Source of the DNA: JALORV01 sp963775635
GTDB taxonomy: Bacteria; Pseudomonadota; Gammaproteobacteria; Burkholderiales; Burkholderiaceae_F
Reading direction: 5' to 3'
DNA: 64,000 nt
Assembly (NCBI GenBank): GCA_963775635.1
Contig: CAVZJO010000007.1
Coordinates: forward strand, 1 to 64,000
This document shows, piece after piece, positions 46,106 to 55,178 of the stretch; the stretch's first letter is position 1; every line of letters starts with the position of its first letter. Both the position numbers and the translations under genes were made by a program. A model generated the notes under the pieces. It was not told the DNA's origin. It worked only from the letters and a program-made list of their open reading frames with translations, and searched no databases.

Positions 46106-46753
46106 ATGAAAAGCACAATAGGTTTTCACGCCACCGCCGATGCGGCCGAGCCGCAGGGCCTCGGCATGGTGCCGATCGTCATCGAGCAGAGCGGGCGCGG
46201 CGAGCGTGCCTATGACATCTACTCCCGCCTGCTGCGGGACCGGGTCGTCTTCATCGTCGGTGCGATCACCGAGCAGACCGCCAACCTGGTAGTTGCGCAG
46301 CTGCTGTTCCTGGAGTCTGAGAACCCCGACAAGGACATCTCGCTCTACATCAATTCGCCAGGCGGTTCGGTCAGCGCAGGCATGGCCATTTACGACACGA
46401 TGCAGTTCGTCAAGCCCGACGTTTCGACCATCTGCGTGGGCCTCGCGGCCAGCATGGGCGCGTTCCTGCTTGCGGCAGGGGCTAAGGGCAAGCGCTACTC
46501 GCTGCCGAACTCGCGGATCATGATTCACCAGCCGCTCGGGGGCGTGCAGGGGCAGGCGGCGGACATCGAGATTCATGCCAAGGAGATCCTTTACCTGCGC
46601 GAGCGGCTCAACAAGCTGCTTGCTGAACGGACCGGCCAAGCTGTGGAAAAGATCGCCAAAGACACCGACCGCGATAACTTTATGTCCGGCGACGATGCAG
46701 TAAGCTATGGACTGATCGACAAGATCTTCGTCAGGCGCGGCGAGCAGCCGTAG
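46106..46753 (+). CDS. clpP: ATP-dependent Clp protease proteolytic subunit
   Basis: 215-residue serine peptidase forming double heptameric rings. Catalytic triad S116 (LAASMGAFLL), H141 (RIMIHQPLGG) and D190 (DTDRDNFMS). SGRGERAYDIYSRLLRDR is the standard N-terminal block. GAGGAG upstream at good spacing to ATG 46106. Works with ClpX encoded 29 bases downstream. Confidence 0.98.
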   Translation: MKSTIGFHATADAAEPQGLGMVPIVIEQSGRGERAYDIYSRLLRDRVVFIVGAITEQTANLVVAQLLFLESENPDKDISLYINSPGGSVSAGMAIYDTMQFVKPDVSTICVGLAASMGAFLLAAGAKGKRYSLPNSRIMIHQPLGGVQGQAADIEIHAKEILYLRERLNKLLAERTGQAVEKIAKDTDRDNFMSGDDAVSYGLIDKIFVRRGEQP

Positions 46754-46782
46754 CGGAACGCGACCGGGGGTCGACCAGCGAT

Positions 46783-48048
46783 ATGTCGGACAAGAAGGGT
46801 TCCAGCGAAAAGCTCTTGTACTGCTCGTTCTGCGGAAAGAGCCAGCACGAGGTCAAGAAGCTGATCGCCGGCCCGTCGGTGTTCATCTGCGATGAATGCA
46901 TCGACCTTTGCAACGACATCATCCGTGATGAGACGACAGCCGATGCCGGTTCAGGTGGCGTCAAGTCGGATCTGCCGACACCGCGCGAGATCGGCGCCAT
47001 TCTCGACCAGTACGTGATTGGCCAGGACAAGGCCAAGCGCATTCTGTCGGTCGCCGTTTACAACCATTACAAGCGGCTGAAACATCTCGGCACGAAGGAC
47101 GACGTCGAGCTCGCCAAGAGCAACATCCTGTTGATAGGCCCGACCGGGTCGGGCAAGACGCTACTGGCGCAGACGCTGGCGCGGTTGCTCAACGTGCCGT
47201 TCGTGATCGCCGACGCCACGACGCTGACCGAGGCCGGCTACGTCGGCGAGGATGTCGAGAACATCATCCAGAAGCTGCTGCAGAACTGCAATTACGAAGT
47301 AGAAAAGGCGCAGAAGGGGATTGTCTACATCGACGAGATCGACAAGATCTCGCGCAAGAGCGACAACCCGTCTATTACGCGCGATGTCTCGGGTGAAGGG
47401 GTGCAGCAGGCGTTGCTCAAGCTGATCGAGGGCACGATCGCCAGCGTGCCGCCGCAGGGCGGCCGCAAGCATCCGAACCAGGACTTCGTGCAGATCGACA
47501 CGACCAACATCCTGTTCGTCTGCGGCGGTGCGTTCGACGGGCTCGAGAAGATCATCCGGAACCGCTCGGAAAAGAGCGGCATCGGATTTGCCGCTTCGGT
47601 GACCAGCGCGAGCGAGCGTTCGGTCGGACAGCTGCTGCGCGAAGTGGAACCCGAGGATTTGATCAAGTTCGGCCTGATTCCCGAGCTCGTCGGCCGTCTG
47701 CCGGTCGTCGCCACGCTCGACGAACTGGGTGAAGAGGCGCTGGTGGAAATCCTGGTGGCACCGAAGAACGCCCTGATCAAGCAGTTCCAGCGCCTGTTTC
47801 ATATGGAGAGCGTGGAACTCGAAGTCCGTCCCGACGCGCTGAAGTCGATCGCCCGCAAGGCGATCAAACGCAAGACCGGAGCGCGCGGCCTGCGCTCTAT
47901 TGTCGAAGGCATCCTGCTCGACGTCATGTATGACCTGCCGAGCAGCAAGAATGTTGTCAAAGTGGTTGTCGACGAGAACACGATCGGCGGCGGCAAGCCG
48001 CTGCTGATGTACGCCGACCAGCCGAAAGTGGCAGGCGCGCCACGCTAG
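46783..48048 (+). CDS. clpX: ATP-dependent Clp protease ATPase subunit ClpX
   Basis: 421-residue AAA+ unfoldase. Zinc-binding dimer domain C14/C17/C36/C39; Walker A ILLIGPTGSGKTLLAQ; Walker B GIVYIDEIDKI; pore and sensor segments (SGEGVQQALLKLIEG; GLIPELVGRLPVV; KTGARGLRSIVE). Full length and intact. It unfolds ssrA- and otherwise tagged proteins into ClpP. Confidence 0.98.
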   Translation: MSDKKGSSEKLLYCSFCGKSQHEVKKLIAGPSVFICDECIDLCNDIIRDETTADAGSGGVKSDLPTPREIGAILDQYVIGQDKAKRILSVAVYNHYKRLKHLGTKDDVELAKSNILLIGPTGSGKTLLAQTLARLLNVPFVIADATTLTEAGYVGEDVENIIQKLLQNCNYEVEKAQKGIVYIDEIDKISRKSDNPSITRDVSGEGVQQALLKLIEGTIASVPPQGGRKHPNQDFVQIDTTNILFVCGGAFDGLEKIIRNRSEKSGIGFAASVTSASERSVGQLLREVEPEDLIKFGLIPELVGRLPVVATLDELGEEALVEILVAPKNALIKQFQRLFHMESVELEVRPDALKSIARKAIKRKTGARGLRSIVEGILLDVMYDLPSSKNVVKVVVDENTIGGGKPLLMYADQPKVAGAPR

Positions 48049-48125
48049 ACGGCCGCCGCTGGCCGGTCTGGAACGCGACCTGCCGCGTCGCGTGCTAGAT
48101 TGATTTGCGACGAAGATTCACCGGG

Positions 48126-48153
48126 CTTGCATTGAATTCGCCCGGACCCATAT
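48126..48153 (+). promoter_or_regulatory. Sigma-32-like heat-shock promoter of lon
   Basis: CTTGCAT (48126-48132), 14-bp spacer, CCCATAT (48147-48153): a close match to the sigma-32 pattern CTTGAAA-N11-16-CCCATNT. It lies 38 bases before the lon ATG, and AAGGGG (48175-48180) serves as ribosome site. lon is a classical sigma-32 target, so the call is consistent with known regulation. Confidence 0.65.
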
Positions 48154-48190
48154 GCCACGCTGAATCTTCCATTTAAGGGGAAATGACCCT

Positions 48191-50602
48191 ATGTCGACCC
48201 AGATCCTGCCGCCCGAAAGCACGACTCTGCCGTTGCTGCCGCTGCGCGATGTGGTCGTGTTTCCGCACATGGTGATACCGCTGTTCGTCGGGCGCCCGAA
48301 GTCGATCAAGGCGCTGGAAGCGGCGATGGAGTCCGGTAAGAGCATCATGCTGGTGGCGCAGAAAAACGCCGCCAAGGATGAGCCGACAGCCGAGGATATC
48401 TACGACATCGGCTGCGTCGCCAACATCCTGCAGATGCTGAAGCTGCCAGACGGCACCGTGAAGGTGCTGGTCGAGGGCGCGCAGCGCGCGCGCATCGAGC
48501 GGATCGAGGAAGGCGCGAGCCATTTCACCGCCGACGTGCTGCCGATCGTTCCAGACGCGCAGCCGACTTCCGAGGCAGAAGCCCTGCGGCGCGCCATCGT
48601 CAGCCAGTTCGACCAGTATGTGAAGCTGAACAAGAAGATCCCGGCCGAGATCCTGACGTCGATCGCCGGTATCGACGAGGCTGGCCGGCTCGCCGACACG
48701 ATTGCGGCGCACCTGCCACTCAAGCTCGAGCAGAAGCAGCAGATCCTCGAGATGTTCGGTCTGAACGAGCGGCTGGAGCACCTGCTGGCCCAGCTCGAGA
48801 CCGAGATCGACATTTTGCAAGTCGAAAAGCGCATCCGCGGCCGCGTCAAGCGGCAGATGGAAAAGAGCCAGCGCGAGTACTACCTGAACGAGCAGGTCAA
48901 GGCGATCCAGAAGGAACTGGGCGAGGGCGAGGAGGGTGCCGACCTCGAGGAGCTCGAGAAGAAGATCCGCGCCGCCCGCATGCCGAAGGCGGCACGTGAC
49001 AAGGCGCACTCGGAACTGAAGAAGCTCAGGCTGATGTCACCGATGTCGGCCGAAGCCACCGTGGTCCGCAATTACCTGGATACGCTGGTCGGGCTGCCAT
49101 GGAAGAAGCGCAGCCGCATCAACAACGACCTGACCAATGCCGAGAAGGTCCTCAACGATGACCACTACGGCCTGGAGAAGGTCAAGGACCGTATCCTCGA
49201 GTATCTTGCCGTGCAGCAGCGCGTCGACAAGCTGAAGGCACCGATCTTGTGCCTGGTCGGCCCTCCGGGCGTCGGCAAGACCTCGCTCGGACAATCGGTC
49301 GCGCGCGCCACGAATCGCAAGTTCATCCGCATGGCGCTCGGCGGCGTGCGTGACGAGGCCGAGATCCGCGGCCATCGTCGGACTTACATCGGCTCGATGC
49401 CCGGCAAGATCCTGCAGAACCTCGGCAAGGCCGGCGTGCGCAATCCGCTGTTCCTGCTCGACGAGGTCGACAAGATGGGCATGGACTTCCGGGGTGACCC
49501 GGCGTCTGCGCTGCTCGAAGTGCTCGATCCCGAGCAGAACCACACGTTCCAGGATCACTACGTCGAGGTCGACTTCGATCTGTCGGACGTGATGTTCGTC
49601 GCCACCAGCAACACGATGAACATTCCGCCGGCATTGCTCGATCGCATGGAAGTGATCCGCCTGTCCGGCTACACCGAAGAGGAAAAGGTCCATATCGCGT
49701 TGCGGCATCTGCTGCCGAAGCAGATGAAGACCAACGGCCTGAAGTCCGGCGAACTGGCGGTGGCCGAAAGCGCGATACGCGACATCATTCGCTATTACAC
49801 ACGCGAGGCGGGCGTGCGTTCGCTCGAGCGCGAGATCAGCAAGATCTGCCGCAAGGTGGTCAAGCAGCTGCTGTTGAAGAAACAGGATCGCAAGGTGCAT
49901 GTCACCGCCAAGAACCTCGACAAGTTCTGCGGTGTGCGGCGCTACAACTTCGGCATGGCTGAAAAGGAGAACCAGGTCGGTCAGGTGACGGGCCTGGCAT
50001 GGACCGAGGTCGGCGGTGATCTGCTGACGATCGAAGTGGCGACGATGCCGGGCAAGGGCAACGTGCAGCGCACCGGCTCCCTGGGCGATGTCATGAAGGA
50101 ATCGGTCGAGGCGGCCCGCTCGGTGGTGCGTTCGCGCGCGCGGCGGCTCGGCATCCGCGACGAGATCTTCGAGAAAACCGACCTGCACGTCCATTTCCCC
50201 GAGGGCGCGACGCCGAAGGACGGGCCATCGGCAGGCATCGCGATCACGACCTCGCTGGTTTCCGCAATGAGTGGCATTCCGGTACGCGCCAATGTCGCCA
50301 TGACCGGCGAGATCACGCTGCGCGGCGAGGTGCTGGCGATCGGCGGCCTGAAGGAGAAACTGCTCGCGGCGCACCGCGGCGGCATCACGACGGTGCTGAT
50401 CCCGGAGGAAAACGTCAAGGATCTCGCGGAGATCCCGGACAACGTGAAGAACCGTCTTGAGATCGTTCCTGTCAAGTGGATCGACAAGGTGCTGGAGGTT
50501 GCACTCGAGCGCCAGCCGGCTCCGCTGACGGACGAGGAAGCTGCCGCGGCATTGCCGAAGCCCGCCGACGGCACAGCGAGCACCGAAGTCGTCAAGCACT
50601 GA
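48191..50602 (+). CDS. lon: Lon protease (La)
   Basis: 803-residue ATP-dependent protease. N-terminal substrate domain (LPLLPLRDVVVFPHMVIPLF), coiled-coil/linker region, AAA+ module with Walker A LVGPPGVGKTSLGQS and sensor ATSNTMNIP, and C-terminal Ser-Lys protease domain with the catalytic Ser in PKDGPSAGIAI and Lys in GGLKEKLLAAHRGG. Clears misfolded and regulatory proteins. Directly after clpX; promoter of its own noted separately. Confidence 0.98.
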   Translation: MSTQILPPESTTLPLLPLRDVVVFPHMVIPLFVGRPKSIKALEAAMESGKSIMLVAQKNAAKDEPTAEDIYDIGCVANILQMLKLPDGTVKVLVEGAQRARIERIEEGASHFTADVLPIVPDAQPTSEAEALRRAIVSQFDQYVKLNKKIPAEILTSIAGIDEAGRLADTIAAHLPLKLEQKQQILEMFGLNERLEHLLAQLETEIDILQVEKRIRGRVKRQMEKSQREYYLNEQVKAIQKELGEGEEGADLEELEKKIRAARMPKAARDKAHSELKKLRLMSPMSAEATVVRNYLDTLVGLPWKKRSRINNDLTNAEKVLNDDHYGLEKVKDRILEYLAVQQRVDKLKAPILCLVGPPGVGKTSLGQSVARATNRKFIRMALGGVRDEAEIRGHRRTYIGSMPGKILQNLGKAGVRNPLFLLDEVDKMGMDFRGDPASALLEVLDPEQNHTFQDHYVEVDFDLSDVMFVATSNTMNIPPALLDRMEVIRLSGYTEEEKVHIALRHLLPKQMKTNGLKSGELAVAESAIRDIIRYYTREAGVRSLEREISKICRKVVKQLLLKKQDRKVHVTAKNLDKFCGVRRYNFGMAEKENQVGQVTGLAWTEVGGDLLTIEVATMPGKGNVQRTGSLGDVMKESVEAARSVVRSRARRLGIRDEIFEKTDLHVHFPEGATPKDGPSAGIAITTSLVSAMSGIPVRANVAMTGEITLRGEVLAIGGLKEKLLAAHRGGITTVLIPEENVKDLAEIPDNVKNRLEIVPVKWIDKVLEVALERQPAPLTDEEAAAALPKPADGTASTEVVKH

Positions 50603-50607
50603 TCGAA

Positions 50608-50637
50608 GCGGAGCGCGCCGAATGTGGCGCGCTCCGC
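50608..50637 (+). terminator. Stem-loop after lon
   Basis: Perfect 12-bp GC-rich stem (50608-50619 with 50626-50637) with a 6-base loop, six bases after the lon stop. No T run follows, so it may stall or stabilise rather than fully terminate. Confidence 0.5.
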
Positions 50638-50678
50638 GCCACTCGTTCCGTTCGGAACAAAAAATCGCTCGCTTGCGC

Positions 50679-50707
50679 TTGACACTGCTATAGACGCGCG
50701 GTTGAAT
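50679..50707 (+). promoter_or_regulatory. Sigma-70-type promoter candidate of hupB
   Basis: TTGACA (50679-50684), 17-bp spacer, TTGAAT (50702-50707). A consensus -35 with 4/6 at -10, about 113 bases before the hupB GTG. hupB would be strongly transcribed; the long leader could host regulation. Confidence 0.5.
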
Positions 50708-50819
50708 AGCCCTCCACTTCTTTTCTGCGTCGACTGCGGCCCACAACAACTAGAGCATCGCTGCGAGGGCGGCCCAGGCGCTGACACCTTCAGGAACAGC
50801 ATCAAGAGGGGGTATATAC

Positions 50820-51092
50820 GTGAACAAGACAGAACTGATCGACCACATCGCCAAGCAGGCAGACATTTCAAAGGCGGCGGCAGGTCGAGCCCTCGAAGCG
50901 ATCGTCGGCGGCATCCGCGGCAGCCTTCGCAAGGGCAACTCGGTGACCCTCGTCGGTTTCGGCACCTTCACAGTTGGCAAGCGCGCGGCGCGCACGGGCC
51001 GCAATCCCCGCACTGGCGATTCCATCAAGATCAAGGCAGCGAAGGTGCCGAAGTTCCGTCCTGGCAAGGCCCTCAAAGATTCGTTAAACTGA
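50820..51092 (+). CDS. hupB: DNA-binding protein HU-beta
   Basis: 90-residue nucleoid protein. NKTELIDHIAKQADISKAAAGRALEA is the helical body; TLVGFGTFTVGKRAARTGRNP the beta arm that intercalates; the tail ends in FRPGKALKDSLN. Start is GTG 50820 with AGAGGGGG upstream. Bends and compacts DNA. Followed by tRNA-Val and tRNA-Asp, with which it may share a transcript up to the terminator at 51384. Confidence 0.97.
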   Translation: MNKTELIDHIAKQADISKAAAGRALEAIVGGIRGSLRKGNSVTLVGFGTFTVGKRAARTGRNPRTGDSIKIKAAKVPKFRPGKALKDSLN

Positions 51093-51164
51093 CGGGCTTC
51101 GCAGCCGAGCAAATCTGGCACGGACGAAGCAGGTTTCCTGCTTCGTGACGCTGCGCGGACCGCC

Positions 51165-51240
51165 GGGTGCTTAGCTCAGTTGGTAGAGCGGCGCCCTTAC
51201 AAGGCGTAGGTCGGGAGTTCGAGCCTCTCAGCACCCACCA
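51165..51240 (+). tRNA. tRNA-Val (TAC)
   Basis: 76 bases, CCA encoded. Acceptor GGGTGCT pairs with AGCACCC; D arm AGCTCAGTTGGTAGAGC; anticodon TAC in CTTACAA; T arm with GTTCGAG. Confidence 0.97.
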
Positions 51241-51299
51241 CGAGCTCGCCTGGCGTCTGCGAAGGTAACTGCGCAAGCTTGCTGCTGTTTGATCGCGCT

Positions 51300-51376
51300 G
51301 GAGTGGTAGTTCAGTTGGTTAGAATACCGGCCTGTCACGCCGGGGGTCGCGGGTTCGAGTCCCGTCCACTCCGCCA
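51300..51376 (+). tRNA. tRNA-Asp (GTC)
   Basis: 77 bases, CCA encoded. Acceptor GGAGTGG pairs with CCACTCC; anticodon GTC in CTGTCAC; T arm GGGTTCGAGTCCC. Separated from tRNA-Val by 59 bases. Confidence 0.97.
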
Positions 51377-51383
51377 CACGATG

Positions 51384-51410
51384 AAGGCGAACGAAAGTTC
51401 GCCTTTTTTG
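51384..51410 (+). terminator. Rho-independent terminator after tRNA-Asp
   Basis: Stem AAGGCGAAC/GTTCGCCTT with GAAA tetraloop (51384-51405), then T run. Ends the hupB-tRNA unit 44 bases before ppiD. Confidence 0.92.
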
Positions 51411-51453
51411 TTTCCGTTGCTGCCTGTCGAGTTGCCGAGGCAAGAGTCCAACC

Positions 51454-53388
51454 ATGTTCGAGTCGATCCGCTCTCATCGTCGCTGGCTGATGGTCTTCAT
51501 GCTGGTGCTGATCTTTCCCTCGTTCGTCTTCTTCGGCATCCAGGGATACAACCGGTTTGTGGAAAGCGAGGGCGCGTTGGCGCAGGTCGACGGGGTTCCG
51601 ATCACGCAGCGCGAATTCGAGATTGCCCAGCGCGATCGCGCCGATCGCCTGCGCCAGCAATTCGGTGCGGACTTCGATCCCAAGGTGCTCGACACGCCCG
51701 AGGGTCGGGCATCAATCCTCGAAGGACTGGTGATCGACCGGGCGCTCGCGCGCGAGGCCGAGGCGGGCAACCTGATTGTCACCAATGACAGGTTGCGCGA
51801 GGTGATCGCGAGCATTCCTGCCTTCCAGGAGGACAATCGATTCAGCCTCGAGCGTTACCGAACCTTTCTGACCGCGCAGGGGCAGACCGAGCAGCAGTTC
51901 GAGGAGCGCGTACGTTCCGATCTGCGCAAGCAAATGCTGGTGCAGGCGGTGCTCGAATCGGCCATCGTGCCGGCCGCCTCTTTCGAGCAGATAGAGCGCG
52001 CGCTGCTCGAACAACGTGAGGTGAGGATGCTGGCGATCCGCGCCGACGCCTTACTGCCGAAGGTGACGGTCACTGACGCGCAGGTCGCCGAGTTCTACGA
52101 GAAGCGCCGCAAGGACTTTGAGACACCGGAGAGCATCAAGGTTGAGTACGTGGTCCTGAACGCCGACGCGATCGCTGGAAAGTCTGCCGTCGCCGAATCC
52201 GACGTCCAGTCGTACTACGAGCAGAACAAGGGACGCTACGGCGTCGAGGAACAGCGCCGCGCGAGCCACATCCTGATCACGCCGGAGAGTGGCGATAAGG
52301 CGGCGGCGCGCGCGAAGGCCGAGAGCATTCTGTCCGCGCTCAAGGCAAAACCCGACGATTTCGCCAAGCTTGCGCGAGAAAACTCCAAGGACCCGGGCTC
52401 GGCGGCGCAGGGCGGCGACCTCGGATTCTTCGGCAAAGGCATGATGGTGAAGCCGTTCGAGGACACGGCGTTCAAGCTGAAGGTGGGCGAGACCAGCGAC
52501 ATCGTCGAAACGGATTTCGGTTTCCACATCATCCGCGTCACGGAGATCAAGCCCGCCCAGGCGAAACCGCTCGCTGAAGTGCGTGGCGAGATCGAGCGCG
52601 AGTTGCGTACTCAGCAGGGGCAGAAGCACTATGCCGAAGCGGCCGACCAGTTCACCAACCTCGTGTACGAGCAAGCCGACTCGTTAAAGCCTGCCGCCGA
52701 CAAGTTGGGACTGAAGATCGAGACCCGCGACCAGGTGACGCGTACAGGCGTGCCCGCCGCTGCTGGTGAACTACAAGTGTTCCAGCCCAAAGTGGTCGAG
52801 GCACTGTTCGCGGAGGACGCGCTGAAGAACCGTCGCAACACACAGGCGCTTGAGATCGCACCCAGCACGCTGGTGGCTGCGCGCGTTGTCGACCACCGCC
52901 CGGCAGCGGTCCGGCCGCTCGACGAAGTGAAGGCGGGGATCCGCCAGCGACTGGAGCGTGAGGAGGCGGGGCAGCTCGCGCGCAAGGACGGTGAAGCGCG
53001 CATGGCGGAACTGCTCAAGCAACCGTCGGACACCGGCTTCTCGCCGCCGCTGACCGTGTCGCGGCGGGCGCCGCAGGGTGTGCCGCCGACCCTGCTCGCC
53101 GAAATCCTGCGGACACGTACGGACAAGCTCCCGACCTACGTCGGTGCCGATGTCGAGGGAGCGGGGTACGTGATCGCACAGGTCATCGCGGCGAAGGAAG
53201 GAGCGGCGCCCGATCCGGCACAACGCGATGCCGAGCGCCGCGCACTCGCGCGCCAAGGTTCCGCGGCCGATGAAATCGCTTTCGCCGAAGGCCTGCGCAG
53301 CCGACACAAGGCAAAGGTGCTGAGGCCCGAGTACCAGCGCCCGGCGGCGAAGGCTACCGGCGCCGAAACGAAGGCGGATATCAAGTAG
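51454..53388 (+). CDS. ppiD: Periplasmic folding chaperone / peptidyl-prolyl isomerase PpiD-SurA type
   Basis: 644 residues. One N-terminal helix (WLMVFMLVLIFPSFVFFG) anchors it in the inner membrane, facing the periplasm. SurA_N-like region about 40-220, then a parvulin domain about 265-365 (RRASHILITPESGDKAAARA, GGDLGFFGKGMMVKPFEDT, ETDFGFHIIRVTEI), and a second, less conserved C-terminal half. Helps outer-membrane protein folding. The order hupB-tRNA-tRNA-ppiD is typical of betaproteobacteria. Confidence 0.95.
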   Translation: MFESIRSHRRWLMVFMLVLIFPSFVFFGIQGYNRFVESEGALAQVDGVPITQREFEIAQRDRADRLRQQFGADFDPKVLDTPEGRASILEGLVIDRALAREAEAGNLIVTNDRLREVIASIPAFQEDNRFSLERYRTFLTAQGQTEQQFEERVRSDLRKQMLVQAVLESAIVPAASFEQIERALLEQREVRMLAIRADALLPKVTVTDAQVAEFYEKRRKDFETPESIKVEYVVLNADAIAGKSAVAESDVQSYYEQNKGRYGVEEQRRASHILITPESGDKAAARAKAESILSALKAKPDDFAKLARENSKDPGSAAQGGDLGFFGKGMMVKPFEDTAFKLKVGETSDIVETDFGFHIIRVTEIKPAQAKPLAEVRGEIERELRTQQGQKHYAEAADQFTNLVYEQADSLKPAADKLGLKIETRDQVTRTGVPAAAGELQVFQPKVVEALFAEDALKNRRNTQALEIAPSTLVAARVVDHRPAAVRPLDEVKAGIRQRLEREEAGQLARKDGEARMAELLKQPSDTGFSPPLTVSRRAPQGVPPTLLAEILRTRTDKLPTYVGADVEGAGYVIAQVIAAKEGAAPDPAQRDAERRALARQGSAADEIAFAEGLRSRHKAKVLRPEYQRPAAKATGAETKADIK

Positions 53389-53406
53389 AAGATCGCAAGT
53401 AGAGAA

Positions 53407-54465
53407 TCAGGCGGCGAGTTCGCGCGCGGCAGCCGCGTAGTCGGCGGCGTCGTCCGAAGCGATGGCCAGCCTGCGAGCTTCTGCGGCCTGCCTGAAATTG
53501 CGCGCGATCGAACGCTGATAGGCCGGATCGTAGTGCTGCGAGAGCAGCTCTTGAACCAGGCGATCCCACTCGCCGGCCTGCGCCATCGCCTTCCACGCTG
53601 TCACACGCTGGTGGCCGTGCAGCTCAACGAGGCAGTCGAGCTGCGCCATCAGCCCACCGATGTCGCGCTCGAAGTGCGCATACTCGTCACGCAGCAATCG
53701 AACCCGTGCGGGCAGCGGAACGTCGAGTCGCACGCACCCAGACTCGCGCATACGGGCGAGCAGAGCGTCTGGCACGCGCACGTTGCCGACCTTGCGGCTT
53801 TCGGATTCGACGAACACTGTGCGCGCGGGATCGAACCTTCGTAGCGCATCCCACACCAGCGTCTCGAAGTGCTTCTGCCCCGGTTGCGGCTCCTGCGGAA
53901 GACTGCCGAGCACCGAACCCCGGTGGCGCGCCAGCGCCTCGAGATCCAGCACCTGTGCTCCAGCCGTCGCGAGCTGCAACAGCAGGCGACTCTTGCCGCT
54001 GCCCGTCGTCCCGCAGATCACGCGAAACGTCAGCGTGGCGGGCAATGACTCGAGTTCGGCCATGACAGCACGACGATAGGCGCGATAGCCGCCCTCGAGC
54101 TGGCGCGGCCGCCAGCCGACGCGGGCGAGGATGTGCGTCATCGCGGCACTGCGCTGTCCGCCCCGCCAGCAGTAGACCAGCGGTGACCAGTCACGCGGCA
54201 TCTGCGCAAACCGCTCTTCGAGATGCCGCGCAATGTTGAGCGCGACCATCGGGGCTCCACGCCGCCGGGCCTCGAACGAGGACTGCTGGCGGTCGAGGGT
54301 CCCGACCTCTGACCTCTGTGCATCAGTCAGGACCGGGCAGCTGACGGCCCGCGGGATGTGGTCTTCCGCGTATTCGGATTCGCTGCGGACATCGACGACG
54401 GTGTCGAAACTGTCGAGATCGCGCAGCGCATCGACCGCCGAGACGACGCTATGTTCGCGCTTCAT
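53407..54465 (-). CDS. mnmH: tRNA 2-selenouridine synthase (MnmH/SelU)
   Basis: 352 residues. N-terminal rhodanese domain with catalytic C99 in LVYCWRGGQRSAAM; the following P-loop CGTTGSGKSRLLLQL (152-159) belongs to the domain that geranylates and then selenates 2-thiouridine 34. FVESESRKVGNVRVPDALL is characteristic. Needs selenophosphate; no selD is in the window. Start ATG 54465 overlaps the tesA stop (ATGA), forming a tesA-mnmH operon. Confidence 0.93.
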   Translation of the reverse strand: MKREHSVVSAVDALRDLDSFDTVVDVRSESEYAEDHIPRAVSCPVLTDAQRSEVGTLDRQQSSFEARRRGAPMVALNIARHLEERFAQMPRDWSPLVYCWRGGQRSAAMTHILARVGWRPRQLEGGYRAYRRAVMAELESLPATLTFRVICGTTGSGKSRLLLQLATAGAQVLDLEALARHRGSVLGSLPQEPQPGQKHFETLVWDALRRFDPARTVFVESESRKVGNVRVPDALLARMRESGCVRLDVPLPARVRLLRDEYAHFERDIGGLMAQLDCLVELHGHQRVTAWKAMAQAGEWDRLVQELLSQHYDPAYQRSIARNFRQAAEARRLAIASDDAADYAAAARELAA

Positions 54466-55178
54466 CGCGATGACACCGCCTTGCCATCAAGCATCGGCCG
54501 CAATTCGCGCCAGACGTTGTCGAGCATGCGCGACTGCGCCGCCTCGTTCGGGTGGATCCGGTCCTGCTGGAAGTAGTCGAGAGATTCGGCGAAACCGTCG
54601 AGCAGAAACGGGGTGAGCGGAACGCGCAGTTCCTTCGCGATCGATCCGTAGGTCGCGGCGAAGCGCTCCGAGTAGTCGCGCCCATAGTTGGGCGGCACTC
54701 GCACGCCGACCAACAGCACGGAGGCTTTGGCTGACTGAGCCGCGCGCACCATCGCTGCCAGGTTGTCGCGCATGGTAGCCAGTGGAAGGCCGCGCAGCGC
54801 GTCGTTCGCGCCGAGTTCGATGATGACTATGCGTGGTCGATGCTGCTGCAGCAGTGACGGCATTCGTGTACGGCCGCCGCTGGTGGTTTCACCGCTGATG
54901 CTGGAGTTGGCGACCGTATAATCCAAACCGCTGCCTCGCAGGCGTTCGACGAGCAACTGTACCCAGCCGGTGCCGCGTGGCAGTCCGTACTCCGCCGAAA
55001 GGCTGTCCCCCACGACAAGGATGACCGGGCGTGCGCGCGCCTCGGCAGGCGCGGTCTGCGCGGTGGCGCTGCTCATGCCCGCCGCCGCCATGGTCAGTGC
55101 AAGGCACGCACCCAGGCAGGAGTTCAGAAGGGCAGAGAGAAAGGTTCTGCGCGTGGCGGACGAGCGGTTGAAGAACAT
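54462..55178 (-). CDS. tesA: GDSL-type arylesterase / acyl-CoA thioesterase I (TesA-like)
   Basis: About 238 residues with signal peptide (TRRTFLSALLNSCLGACLAL, cleavage near ATAQ), so periplasmic. SGNH blocks: ILVVGDSLSAEYGLPRGTGW (block I, catalytic Ser), IELGANDALRGLP (Asn block III) and QDRIHPNEAAQSRM (Asp/His block V). Hydrolyses acyl esters and lysophospholipids. Start at 55178 is the most likely ATG with the signal's basic n-region; the longer open frame is antisense to the ABC gene. It overlaps the divergent ATPase start by about 26 bases, as in the classical tesA/ybbA arrangement. Confidence 0.9.
   Translation of the reverse strand: MFFNRSSATRRTFLSALLNSCLGACLALTMAAAGMSSATAQTAPAEARARPVILVVGDSLSAEYGLPRGTGWVQLLVERLRGSGLDYTVANSSISGETTSGGRTRMPSLLQQHRPRIVIIELGANDALRGLPLATMRDNLAAMVRAAQSAKASVLLVGVRVPPNYGRDYSERFAATYGSIAKELRVPLTPFLLDGFAESLDYFQQDRIHPNEAAQSRMLDNVWRELRPMLDGKAVSSR

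Noticed and set aside
45088..46116. 342-codon minus-strand frame opposite tig
   Set aside because: Shadow of the trigger factor gene with no independent features.
49037..50749. 570-codon open frame antisense to lon
   Set aside because: No recognisable protein features, His/Arg/Asp-rich shadow composition, and it lies opposite an intact conserved gene; typical of GC-rich third-position bias.
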